The notes under the pieces were generated by a model. That model was given only the letters and a program-made list of their open reading frames with translations. It had not been told where the DNA came from and made no database searches. A DNA stretch of 64,000 nucleotides, taken from contig CP136062.1 in the NCBI GenBank assembly GCA_032622095.1, positions 230,592,578 to 230,656,577 of the forward strand, given 5' to 3'. Source of the stretch: Siphonodentalium dalli (lineage: Eukaryota; Mollusca; Scaphopoda; Gadilida; Siphonodentaliidae). The translations under genes and the position numbers were made by a program. This document shows, piece by piece, positions 11,063-20,609 of the stretch; the first letter of the stretch is position 1; each line of letters starts with the position of its first letter.

Positions 11063-11231
11063 ACCATGCCATGATGCGGACTGCATCATAATAAGGCGGT
11101 ACAATCCAGGCGTTTTACGGAAGTTTGGAAACCACATGGTTAAATCAATATCATTTATTCCACAGCGAGTCGTTTTAACTTTTAGTTCGACACTTTTGCA
11201 TGCTATCAATTTTCACATGTCACATATAATG

Positions 11232-11600
11232 GATTTTTGTTTTGTTTTAGTTTGAAGAGTCAATGTCGTATCTAAAATCGTGATAGAATGGGTCAGCTAA
11301 TGTTTTGAACACTTCTATATATTTGGTTGTAATGATGAAATCTGGTAAATTATTCCAGTGCTTGATTCCCCGCTGCTAGAAAACATAGTTTCCCACATTC
11401 TGTTCTGGTCAGGGCATTTGCAGATTATGATTATGACCTCTTGTTCTGTCGTAAAGTGCTTTCTGGAAATGCTGGCAACTGTCCGGGTTATATCGATTTT
11501 AACAAACTTAAAAGTTTCAATGAGGTCACATCTGAAGGATATGTACTTGACAGACATCAAATTAAGTTTTATCATCCGTTCACGGTAACTTATGTTAGTG
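11232..11600 (-). pseudogene. Degenerate C-terminal fragment of a non-LTR retrotransposon reverse transcriptase
   Basis: Reading the minus strand down from about 11595, one frame shows MIKLNLMSVKYISFRCDLIE followed by TFKFV. This resembles the conserved ERLKKL...RGDLIE.YKI segment near the end of CR1/Jockey-type LINE polymerases. After a frame change near 11375 the sequence continues KHWNNLPDFIITT and ends at a stop near 11249. That is the classic WN.LP tail of these proteins. It needs a frameshift and has no catalytic domain, so it is a dead relic. Confidence 0.55.
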
Positions 11601-11953
11601 CAACGAAGTTGGACAAGAATTTAACATTAATGAACATATCAATCATGTTGCATTGTCTGGTGTTGGTGTAATGCGCGTCTTTCCGAAACAGTATTCATCC
11701 ATCTGAATCAATGTAAAGATGTGCAGTCATTTTGTTGGCGCGATGGCATGAAATATGTAATCAGTGAGTGATAGTGAAATATGTAATGGCATTTTTATGA
11801 TATAATATGGGTTTCATATGATATAGATATATACTCAATGACAAATATGTTTTACCACCTATATATACTTAAATGTGCACCGCATACGCCCATCGAGCCC
11901 ACGATTACGGTATATAAACCTTAAAGGGGTACTATATATTGTAAAATAATTAA

Positions 11954-12490
11954 AGGGGTACTGTACGCTATTTTCTATAAATTCCCGGTGATAACAACGA
12001 TCTAATATCGATAATATATAGAAAACTAAGTAATTTGAGTAGAAGATGTATTCTGTAAACTTTCAGGTTAATAGGTTATCTTAAAATCAAAGTTAATAAT
12101 TCGATATAAATTTAATTTACGGCTGGAGCCATAAATTAAATTACGAATATCCGCGTACAAGACGTAATCACATTAATTGAGGGATAGTGGATTGGTAAAC
12201 GCATGGCACACATGATCGTGTAAAACATTATGTTGATACGGGAGTAAACTCAAGCCACCCAGTGGCTAGTGACCATACAATAATTTAAATGAGTATATGG
12301 GACTAATATGCATATTATAAACTGTTATTTGATACATTTGCTTGAAATCTGTACAAAAGTTACTCAACAACGACAATTTGTATTTTCGCATTCCGGTTAC
12401 TTTGGCATCCGCAACATTACTTCGTACTCAATTTTTATTCGAACTCTGAGATTATAGAAACCAACAACAACATTTGAGTACAGTACCCCT
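11954..12490. mobile_element. TTAA-flanked inverted-repeat element, 537 bp
   Basis: TTAA at 11950-11953 and 12491-12494 flanks the inverted termini AGGGGTACTGTA / TACAGTACCCCT. A third copy of the terminus (TTAAAGGGGTACTATA) lies just outside, at about 11925. No coding capacity. The superfamily is unproven; TTAA would fit piggyBac-like elements. Confidence 0.65.
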
Positions 12491-12887
12491 TTAATACTGA
12501 ACTGACCACGAGAACAACATGATGATTTTATATTGATTAAATAACGGAGATAATCAGAACCCGGTCAACAACACATTTAAGGACAGTATAACGGGTGAAC
12601 CAAGCTTCATGCGGAATTCAGTCCCCTGCCACACAAGCTCCATGGAGAGTTCAGTCCCCTACTAAGCAATACTTACTGCTGGCAGCACATACGCAGAATG
12701 CGGAGATTGAGACTCTTACAATTCATTCTGCATTATTCTGAGGAACTGAACTGTCCATATTCATTTGACAAAACACTTCAATAAAATGTTAGATTTAGTT
12801 AAGAAAATACACATGCCGACAGCGGTCAGACATAGCGTAGCGGTGGGACTGAACTCTGTTTAACAGCTTGCGGCTGACTATTCCTTC

Positions 12888-13795
12888 TTTATACCAATGC
12901 TACTTTATACCAATGCTTCTTTATACCAATGCTACTTTATTATACCACTGCTACTTTATACCACTGCTACTTTATACCAATGCTTCTTTATACCAATGCT
13001 ACTTTATACCAATGCTACTTTATACCAATGCTACTTTATTATACCAATGCTACTTTATACCAATGCTACTTTATACCAATGCTATTTTATACCAATGATG
13101 CTTTATACCAATGCTACTTTATACCAATGTTACATTATACCAATGCTACTTTATACCAATGCTACTTTATACCAATGCTACTTTATACCAATGCTACTTT
13201 ATACCAATGCTACTTATACCAATGTTACATTATACCAATGCTACTTCATACCAATGCTACTTTATACCAATGCTACTTTATACCAATGCTACTTTATTAT
13301 ACCAGTGCTACTTTATACCAATGCTACTTTATACCAATGCTACTTTATACCAATGCTACTTTATACCAATGCTACTTTATACCAATGCTACTTTATACCA
13401 ATGCTACTTTATACTAATGCTACTTTATACCAATGTTACATTATACCAATGCTACTTCATACATATGCTACTTTATACCAATGCTACTTTATACCAATAC
13501 TACTTTATTATACCAGTGCTACTTTATACCAATGTTACATTATACCAATGCTACTTTATACCAATGCTATTTTATACCAATGCTACTTTATACCAATGCT
13601 ACTTTATACCAATGTTACATTATACCAATGCTACTTTATACCAATGCTACTGTATACCAATGCTACTTTATACCAATGCTACTTTATACCAATGCTACTT
13701 CATACCAATGCTACTTTATACCAATGCTACTTTATACCAATGCTACTTTATACCAATGTTACATTATACCAATGCTACTTTATACTAATGTTTAA
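12888..13795 (+). repeat. 16-bp minisatellite, about 56 copies
   Basis: The unit is TTTATACCAATGCTAC, with occasional 3-bp insertions (TTATTATACC), one-base variants (TGTTACAT, TGCTTCAT) and few indels. Because 16 is not a multiple of three, all three plus-strand frames translate to the same 16-residue repeat and stay open. The long open frames here (up to 316 codons) are therefore artefacts. Confidence 0.95.
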
Positions 13796-14215
13796 AACAC
13801 ACGAGAAAAGTATAACATATGTATATATATATATAATACATAACTAAATAATAGTTGAATGCATCTACTAATACCCAATATGACATGTGTCACATTGATA
13901 AAACAGCTTCAAGAAACGACCAGTGGCCGCGCAAGGTAATATAAATAGTCATGTATAATGGTAGTTTGGAAACCACAATTGCAGTGCATTATTTATATTT
14001 TTGTTGTGAATAGCATGTGATTTATGCAAAAGATCAAATGTCGATACACCCCAACACATGTGTAGACAATGTAGGTTATGATCATAAAGTATTGAAACCT
14101 TTTATTTCGTACTACTTCCACACCGGAAACATACCATGTATGTCTGATTGATATACACATGTACCACATCGTGAATTCCATTTTATTTATTTCCTGAACT
14201 AATCTTACAATGTGT
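13796..14215. other. Non-genic interval
   Basis: Only a short AT microsatellite (about 13820-13840) is visible. Confidence 0.4.
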
Positions 14216-14510
14216 CAACATTACAACCACCATGTGCATGGATAATAACTCTCCAACATTACAACCACCATGTACATGTCTAATATATCTCCCAACATTA
14301 CAACCACCATGTGCATGTATAATAGCTCTCCCAACATTACAACCACCATGTACATGTATAATAGCTCCCCCAACATTACAACCACCATATACATGTATAA
14401 TAGCTCCCCCAACATAACAACCACCATATACATGTATAATAGCTCCCCCAACATTACAACCACCATGTACATGTATAATAGCTCTTCCAATATTACAACC
14501 ACCATGTCTC
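14216..14510 (+). repeat. 39-bp minisatellite, about 7-8 copies
   Basis: The unit runs ACATTACAACCACCATGTAC, then ATGTATAATAGCTC and CCCA. The period of 39 is a multiple of three, so both strands are open in repeat frames. No sign of a real gene. Confidence 0.9.
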
Positions 14511-14605
14511 TAAAGTTTGCACGGCATTTTTCTGGGCAGCCATTTTCTCATGGAAAAGCCTATGGTATCAGACAATATGAACGGCAAGCATATCAAATGC
14601 ATATT

Positions 14606-15056
14606 TGTGACCCGCCATATCAAATCCAGTCGGAAGTCGGGATTTTTTTTACCCTGTGCCAATGCATTCTCTTATATATGCCATAGGTCGCCTGGCATAT
14701 ATAAGAGAATGCATTGGCCTAACAATTTTTTATCATTTTTTTTAAATAAATATTTCTGACAATTTTTAGGACATAAAATAAAAAACATCCATTACCCTGC
14801 AGGGAGCCCCACGCATATATAGAAGCATATAGAAGAGTGTCGTCTGCTCATGTTTGACTGGGGCTCTGTATGGTTGAAATTATAAAATTGTTAAAGAATA
14901 CATGAAAAAATTATTAAAATGGTAAAAAATTGTTAGGCCAATGCATTCTCTTATATATGCGAGGCGACCTATGGTCGACTCGCATATATAAGAGAATGCA
15001 TTGGCACAGGGTAAACAAATCCCGACTTCCGACTGGATTTGATATAGCGGGTCACA
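14606..15056. mobile_element. Foldback/MITE element with long inverted repeats and two hairpins
   Basis: The outer inverted repeats are TGTGACCCGCCATATCAAAT at 14607 and its near-complement ending at about 15054. They run through AGTCGGAAGTCGGGATTT and CCCTGTGCC into hairpins at 14659-14717 and 14938-15004. The centre (about 14795-14875) carries the CAGGGAG / CATATATAGAAGCAT / AGTGTCGTCTGCTC module shared with 6385-6470. No clear target duplication was found. Non-coding. Confidence 0.75.
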
Positions 15057-15130
15057 TTTATCAAAGCTAATGCAATAAGAAGTAACATTTCTGTAGTTCC
15101 ACAAGCAACGGTTCTACTAACACGTCTCTT

Positions 15131-15452
15131 TAAAGCACGGATGACCTTCGCACGTCGCCTTAAAGCATGGATGACCTTCGCACGTCGCCTTAAAGCATGG
15201 ATGGCCTTCGCATGTCGCCTTAAAGCATGGATGGCCTTCGCACGTCGCCTTAAAGCATGGATGGTCTTCGCACGTCGCCTTAAAGCATGGATGGCCTTCG
15301 CACGTCGCCTTAAAGCATGGATGGTCTTCGCACGTCGCCTTAAAGCATGGATGGCCTTCGCACGTCGCCTTAAAGCATGGATGGTCTTCGCACGTCGCCT
15401 TAAAGCATGGATGGCATTCGCACGTCGCCTTAAAGCATGGATGGCCTTCGCG
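15131..15452 (+). repeat. 30-bp minisatellite, about 11 copies
   Basis: The unit is TTAAAGCATGGATGGCCTTC plus GCACGTCGCC. The period is a multiple of three and there is no stop, so both strands are open: plus (AFARRLKAWM)n, minus (IHALRRRAKT)n. This is a repeat artefact, not a supported gene. Confidence 0.9.
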
Positions 15453-15779
15453 TTGGGCATTGCTGTTAAAATAGTCACATCCGTTAAAACCACCGTAAAT
15501 AGAAAGAATATTAAAATCTAGACAGACTTGTTTCTTATATCAATCATAAATATCGCGCAAATGGTATGTTATTGTTGAGTTTGTACACTTTGTTATGTAA
15601 ACAAAAGCCAAAAATGTTAAAGAAACTGGCTTTGTTTACAGCGAATGAACTTGACAATAACGTACTATTTGCGCGTTATTTGTGATTGTATAAAAAACGA
15701 AACATGTCTATATTTTAATATTCTTGTTTATGACTATTTTAACAGCATACCAACCGCGAAGGCCATCCGTGTCTTTATA
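15131..15779. mobile_element. Inverted-repeat element whose left terminus expanded into a 30-bp minisatellite
   Basis: The right end (about 15709-15779) reads TGACTATTTTAACAGCAT, then GCGAAGGCCATCCGTG. The left inner arm (about 15440-15480) is its inverse: GGATGGCCTTCGC, then GCTGTTAAAATAGTCA. The element also has a large inner palindrome (about 15508-15725, including CGCGCAAATGGTA and ACTATTTGCGCG). The leftmost 300 bp are tandem copies of the TIR's outer segment. Confidence 0.65.
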
Positions 15780-16452
15780 ATACCTGTATATGATTTATTC
15801 TTGTGACATAATTGAATGCTATATACACAAGCAAATTTCTATACCATTGCTACTAATAGAACCATAGATTTTACTTCTCTACATGTGGTTAGCTGTGGTA
15901 CAGATGGATTTAAAGATACTAAATCCGAATTAACGCTCGCAATTTACTATTTCCTTGGCTTCGGGGGTAAAATATATTTGATTCGAGTCGAGGAATCCAC
16001 CCATCACAGCTCAGAGTGATCAGATATCGATGTTTGAAATCTAGTATTTTTAATTTTAGGTGGCCCAATATAGACAGTCAACGAGAAGAATTTCTTTGAC
16101 AAAATTGCGGGTAAAGATGGACAACTCTAAAATGAAGTGGCTTTTTGTGTCAGATATTAGACAAACCGGCAAAATTTCCTTGAACAAAATGTTGATAAAT
16201 AACAGGTTTTGTGTAATTTTATACTATAATTGATTGTGCTTTTCATTATTTTTGGGCAATTATTAGATTCTGATAACTGAAGCGGCATTTCAAAAAATGT
16301 TGTTGTTGTTGGAATGTGATGATATGGGGACCATCGAATCAGATTGAGTACCTTTAATAAGTATGTTTACATTCGGTTTCTGGCACATTGTAGCTTTCTA
16401 TACAGAAATGCCTATAAAATAATGCCTGGTAAATGTGCGAGTGTATATGAAC
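15780..16452 (-). other. 3' flank / possible 3' UTR of the CTLD exon
   Basis: AT-rich. On the minus strand an ATTAAA hexamer (complement of 16353-16358) lies about 95 nt after the stop codon at 16453 and could be the polyadenylation signal. Nothing else is supported. Confidence 0.35.
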
Positions 16453-16664
16453 CTACACCTCGATCTCGCATACAAAATAAACATTTTTGCTGGTACACCC
16501 TTCGTGTTCATAAAAGCAGCCCGTGGTGATGTATATACAGTCCTTGGAGTTGTCCCAGCCCGGCGCTGAACCATCCCAGTGGTACCATGGTAACGGCTGG
16601 TCATCATATGTTCTGAAGTTGCCTGCAGATGAAGCTTTGCTGTCTATCCACGTTTCATAACAAC
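16453..16664 (-). CDS. Terminal exon encoding the C-terminal half of a C-type-lectin-like domain
   Basis: On the minus strand a branch-like TACTAAT and TTATTATTCCAG precede a 212-nt exon that enters in phase 1 (first two bases complete a codon). It encodes 69 residues and a TAG stop. Visible CTLD features, in order: CYETWID; GNFRTYDDQPLPWYHW; DGSAPGW; DCIYI (second conserved Cys); GCFYEHEGC (third); YFVCEIEV (final Cys, then stop). Canonical EPN and WND calcium/sugar motifs are absent (APGWDN and YEHEGC instead), so classical calcium-dependent sugar binding is doubtful. The first half of the fold must come from an upstream exon I could not find. The TSR exons at 31752-54256 end in phase 1, so splicing from them would keep frame and create a Gly codon. 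GAG|GTGTAG could instead be a donor. Co-membership with the TSR gene is inference. Confidence 0.6.
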
Positions 16665-16792
16665 CTGGAATAATAATTAGTACTTAGTTTTAAATAGCGC
16701 TTAATCCACAATGCAACGTGACCCTACCCATATTATTCCATCCGGCGATAGGTCACAGTAAAATACCAAATTATTGTGTCCATCATCTGATG

Positions 16793-16877
16793 AGGATGCA
16801 ATCACAGCTGTAACCTATATAATATGTGTGTGTATCATGAGGAGGATGCAATCACAGCTGTAACCTATATAATATAA
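16793..16877 (+). repeat. Short tandem duplication (~42 bp x2)
   Basis: GATGCAATCACAGCTGTAAC plus CTATATAATAT occurs twice, at about 16794 and about 16846, in the intron just upstream of the CTLD exon. Confidence 0.8.
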
Positions 16878-16936
16878 TCATGGATACTGATAAGATCCAT
16901 CAACACCGCGTCGTGTTATCTTTTAACGGGTAGGGT

Positions 16937-17088
16937 TCTCTATTCCGAAGGTTCATTATTCCGAAGGTTCGCTATTCCGAAGGTTCATTGTTCCGAAGGT
17001 TCCCTATTCCGAAGGTTCATTATTCCGAATGTTCGCTATTCCGAAGGTTCATTATTCCGAAAGTTCGCTATTCCGAAGGTTTTCTATT
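16937..17088 (+). repeat. 16-bp minisatellite, about 9-10 copies
   Basis: The unit is TATTCCGAAGGTTC(A/G)(T/C), alternating ...TTCATTATTCC and ...TTCGCTATTCC, so the true period may be 32 bp. Confidence 0.9.
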
Positions 17089-17469
17089 CTGGACATATTT
17101 AACCAGAAATGAATCAAAAGTTGCACCCCCACAAAAAAACACACGAGGAATGAAAAATACTATTATGCTAGTATTCACATATAGTACATTTATACACCCC
17201 GTTGAAATTGCCAGATTGTCCCAGATATCAGTTATTAATAGCAAGAAGACAGTATCAGTTTATCGTTTATTATGGACAGTTGAAAACACGATGACTGTAT
17301 GACTGAAATAAACTACATGTAGGAGATACAGTCTGTCCGAACTGGCAATCTGTATATGAAAGAAACATCAAAATTAAAGGCCCAATTAATTTTGGAACCC
17401 CCAGATCACATATATAAAATATATACCATTTGAAATAGGAAGCTCTCTAACATTGTATTATCAATATAA

Positions 17470-17700
17470 ACTGAGTGGTTCGAAGCAGTCACAATACGAG
17501 GGACCTTGCTCAAGTGTCACACATTGACTCGAGATTTGAACAGCGTATGATCCCATAATTGCGCGTAGCTCAATGCGGCCAAACCACTGCTGTGTGAAAC
17601 ACACAGTAGACCACCAGTGGGCCGAGAACTCATATCGACGTGTAGACAGCGAAGACAAGTCCGACACGCTAACCACTGGACCTCCATTCGGAATGTATGG
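17470..17700 (-). mobile_element. tRNA-derived SINE-like sequence, decayed
   Basis: On the minus strand from about 17690: GGTCCAGTGGTTAGCGTGTC (A-box-like, tRNA head), a degraded B-box (GTCGATATGAGTTCTCGG), and then a body that includes ACTTGAGCAAGGTCCCT, a phrase typical of animal SINE central domains. No intact tRNA fold. Boundaries are approximate. Confidence 0.45.
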
Positions 17701-18931
17701 AGAAAATATTAAATATGATATATCTCTTTCCAGCAACGAATATACATCACTTGAATATGTTTTTAAATGTACATATACATCACAGCTGCATAGTATGATG
17801 TTCTAAAAAATAGCGACATTATTAGTAAGTGGGGAAAAGGTGACAGACGATCATTTCAACTGGTCATGACACATTTTCATGAAACTTATTATTCCAAGAT
17901 TGAGCTAAATCTTCAAACTTATAGATTTAGCAGAAAGCTAGAGCACTTATATAGTGCAAGTGTTTGGTTCCTTTTGCTGGAAAAGAATTTTTCAATTTTC
18001 AAGCGGCCATGTTGGACGCCATCTTGAATACAAAAAATCCACAAGGCTGATTTTACCTGATTTTGGATATGTTCACAGGGTGTTATGCTGCATGGAATGA
18101 CACCAAATTGAGCCACACTAAAGTGAAACTACACTCGAACGAGTAAATCATCGTGCGTATAATATCACACTATTGTAGCTGTCTGGGGGGGGGGGGTATC
18201 ATTTTCCATAAGGATTCAACTAGAGTTTTCATTTATTTTTAGTTTTAATTCATTTTCATAAGGATTCATCTACAATTTCGTTTTAAGAATTTCTTTTTGT
18301 CTGTTCAAATAGTCACCTAATTCTGATATATGAATTGTCTCCCTTTGAGACGCAACAGTAACAAGATTGTTTTGCAAATCTAGAGGCATAACGAGCCGAA
18401 ACATAATGTGGCATAGATCAGTATAGCACAAAATCATCAACTAAATTATGGTGATCCCATCGAAATAGTTCGGCAACTATTCAATCCCTTGTCCAGTCGA
18501 TTTCCAAAAATGTCAAAATAAATGTCTAAATTTTAATTTTTGCATAAAATAAAATATATTGTTTTTGGGGGTTACGTTCTAAAACCGCTTAATCCTGCTT
18601 CCATTTAGCAATTTGTGACATGAGAACGGGAAGCAATTTGTTTTATAATATTTAGCCTCTTTAAACAGTTTAAGCGATGACATTAGCTACATATTTTATT
18701 TATCCATCGCACAAAACTTGCCTTTTGTGAGGTAAATATGTCATTTTCCTCAGTTAAACATTCGTTACTTCGATGACGCCATTACATTTATTAGGTCAAG
18801 CAAACCAATTAGTATTCATGACGTGTGAAAACAGGAGTGCAGAGATATCCTCCCCTTTCTCATGTAATCAATAAATTAAAGCACCACCTTCATTGCGTGG
18901 GAAATTTATATGACGGATAAGTTTTAAGCGT
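17701..18931. other. Non-genic interval
   Basis: A single fragment of the 8.2-kb repeat (GCGGCCATGTTGGACGCCAT, about 18003) and a short G-run (18185-18196). No gene signal. Confidence 0.4.
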
Positions 18932-19144
18932 AAGGCCCGTTCCAAACGACGGGTTTTGTCGACTCGAATCTAATTGTATTAAATCCGTCGGTGATGCGAC
19001 TGCGGTCAATTTTGTTTAAGACGGACGCATCTTCGTCGCGTCGAATCTAATACATTGGTCGATTTAATTAAAGGTGGCTTCCCGGTTACCGTCACAAAAT
19101 TGTCGCGCGTAGATATAGAGGCCTACATGTAAATATACCGGTAT

Positions 19145-19194
19145 GCTATACATATATATATATATATATACATATACTAAAATACAGTATACAT

Positions 19195-19230
<36 letters not shown>
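19145..19230. repeat. (TA)n microsatellites
   Basis: Runs of TA at 19153-19170 and about 19197-19230. They account for the Tyr/Ile-rich open frame on the minus strand. Confidence 0.9.
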
Positions 19231-19234
<4 letters not shown>

Positions 19235-19389
19235 ATAGCAGCGCGAATATATGTGCACATGTATATGAGGATGCATATAGTACACATAGTTATATAATAT
19301 ACTATAATAGGCGCTACAAATAAATGCTATATCGTGCAACCAATTGCCATATATGTGTATACCATGCATATAAATACAGGTATACAAGA

Positions 19390-19890
19390 ATTATTATAAT
19401 TCAGAGACTACCACCCCTACCCCTTATAATAAGGAATACCGGAATATATTAATTATTATAAATCATAGGCTACCACCAATATCCTTTATAATAAGGAATA
19501 CCGGCATCTATGAATTATTATAAATCATAGGCTACCATCCCTACCCTTATAATAATTAATACCGGTTTATATGAATTATTACAAATCTGAGGCTACCCCC
19601 CCTACCCCTTATAATAAGAAATACAGGAATATATTAATTATTATAAATAAGAGGTTACCACCCCTATACCCCTCATAATAAGTAATGCCGGTATATATGA
19701 TTTATTATAAATCAGTGGTACCACCCGTACCCCTTATAATAAGTAATCCGGTATATATTAATTATTATACACTAGAGACTACCACCCCTATTCCTTACAA
19801 TAAGGAATATCGGTATATATTAATTATTATAAATCAGTTTCTACAACCCCTACCCCTTATACCGGTATAAATGAATTATTATACATCATT
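19390..19890 (+). repeat. 62-bp minisatellite, about 8 copies
   Basis: Each unit has GAATTATTATAAATCA, GGCTACCACCCCTACCCC, TTATAATAAG and AATACCGG. Copies are about 85-90% alike by eye. Confidence 0.85.
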
Positions 19891-20167
19891 GATACTATAT
19901 CCATTATAAGATGTGAGTCAGTGACATGCCATTTTCGTTGAGAAATCAAACTACCAAAATAATTACAATTTGCACAATGTTACCCAAGCAATGCTATAGA
20001 TATATATTTCTTTAATACCAAAGAGAGCGTGCGACAAATGACGTCATATGGGTATTTCCGCAGATAAGGGGAACCCCTTCATTATTATACCATTATCATA
20101 TCATTATCATATCATTTGCATTCGTTACTTCGGCATCTATCGGCTCTATCGGCTCTATCGGTTACAT

Positions 20168-20530
20168 GTATTAGATTCGAGTCGTCAAAAATCCGTCGTT
20201 TGAAACCAAGACGGATTTCAGACGCATATCAGACGAAGATTCGTCTGAATTGGACGGAGATTCGTCTGTGATGCGTCTGACACGGATCTAATTGTTTCAA
20301 ACATCGCATTTTTGACGCATTTAAGACAATTGTGGGTCTGGTATTAGATTCGAGTCGTCAAAAATCCGTCGTTTGAAACCAAGACGGATTTCAGACGCAT
20401 CACAGACGAAGATTCGTCTGAATTGGACGGAGATTCGTCTGTGATGCGTCTGACACGGATCTAATTGTTTCAAACATCGCATTTTTGACGCATTTAATAC
20501 AATTGTGGGTCAGGTATTAGATTCGAGTCG
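20168..20530 (+). repeat. ~177-bp direct duplication with internal palindromes
   Basis: ATTAGATTCGAGTCGTCAAA through CATTTAAGACAATTGTGGGT occurs at about 20171 and again at about 20343, nearly identical. A third start, at about 20517, is the right terminus of the enclosing element. Within each copy, AGACGAAGATTCGTCTGAA and CAGACGCATC / GATGCGTCTG are self-complementary. Confidence 0.85.
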
Positions 20531-20609
20531 ACAAAAATCCGTCGTTTGGAACGGGCATTAGATGATAAACGGAAAGGAGATATATGCCGTCCGACAAGTC
20601 CTCAATGTC

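Larger units (their letters stand above)
18932..20560. mobile_element. Inverted-repeat DNA element filled with internal repeats
   Basis: The left terminus GGCCCGTTCCAAACGACGGG plus TTTTGTCGACTCGAATCTAA (about 18934-18973) is matched in inverse at 20515-20557 (ATTAGATTCGAGTCGACAAA through TTTGGAACGGGC). TA or TWA flanks both ends, so the target duplication is short and ambiguous. Inside are AT microsatellites, a 62-bp minisatellite and a duplicated ~177-bp block. No transposase frame. Confidence 0.65.

Noticed and set aside
12868-13847. Open frames up to 316 codons with Leu/Tyr/Thr/Cys repeats
   Set aside because: They come from a 16-bp minisatellite with no stop in any frame. The three frames encode the same peptide shifted, which is a repeat artefact.
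14969-15521. Frames with 10-residue basic repeats on both strands over the 30-bp array
   Set aside because: The repeat period is a multiple of three and has no stop, so both strands are open by construction. No start context, splice sites or unique coding flank.
19064-19387. 107-codon Tyr/Ile-rich frame
   Set aside because: Translation of TA microsatellites.
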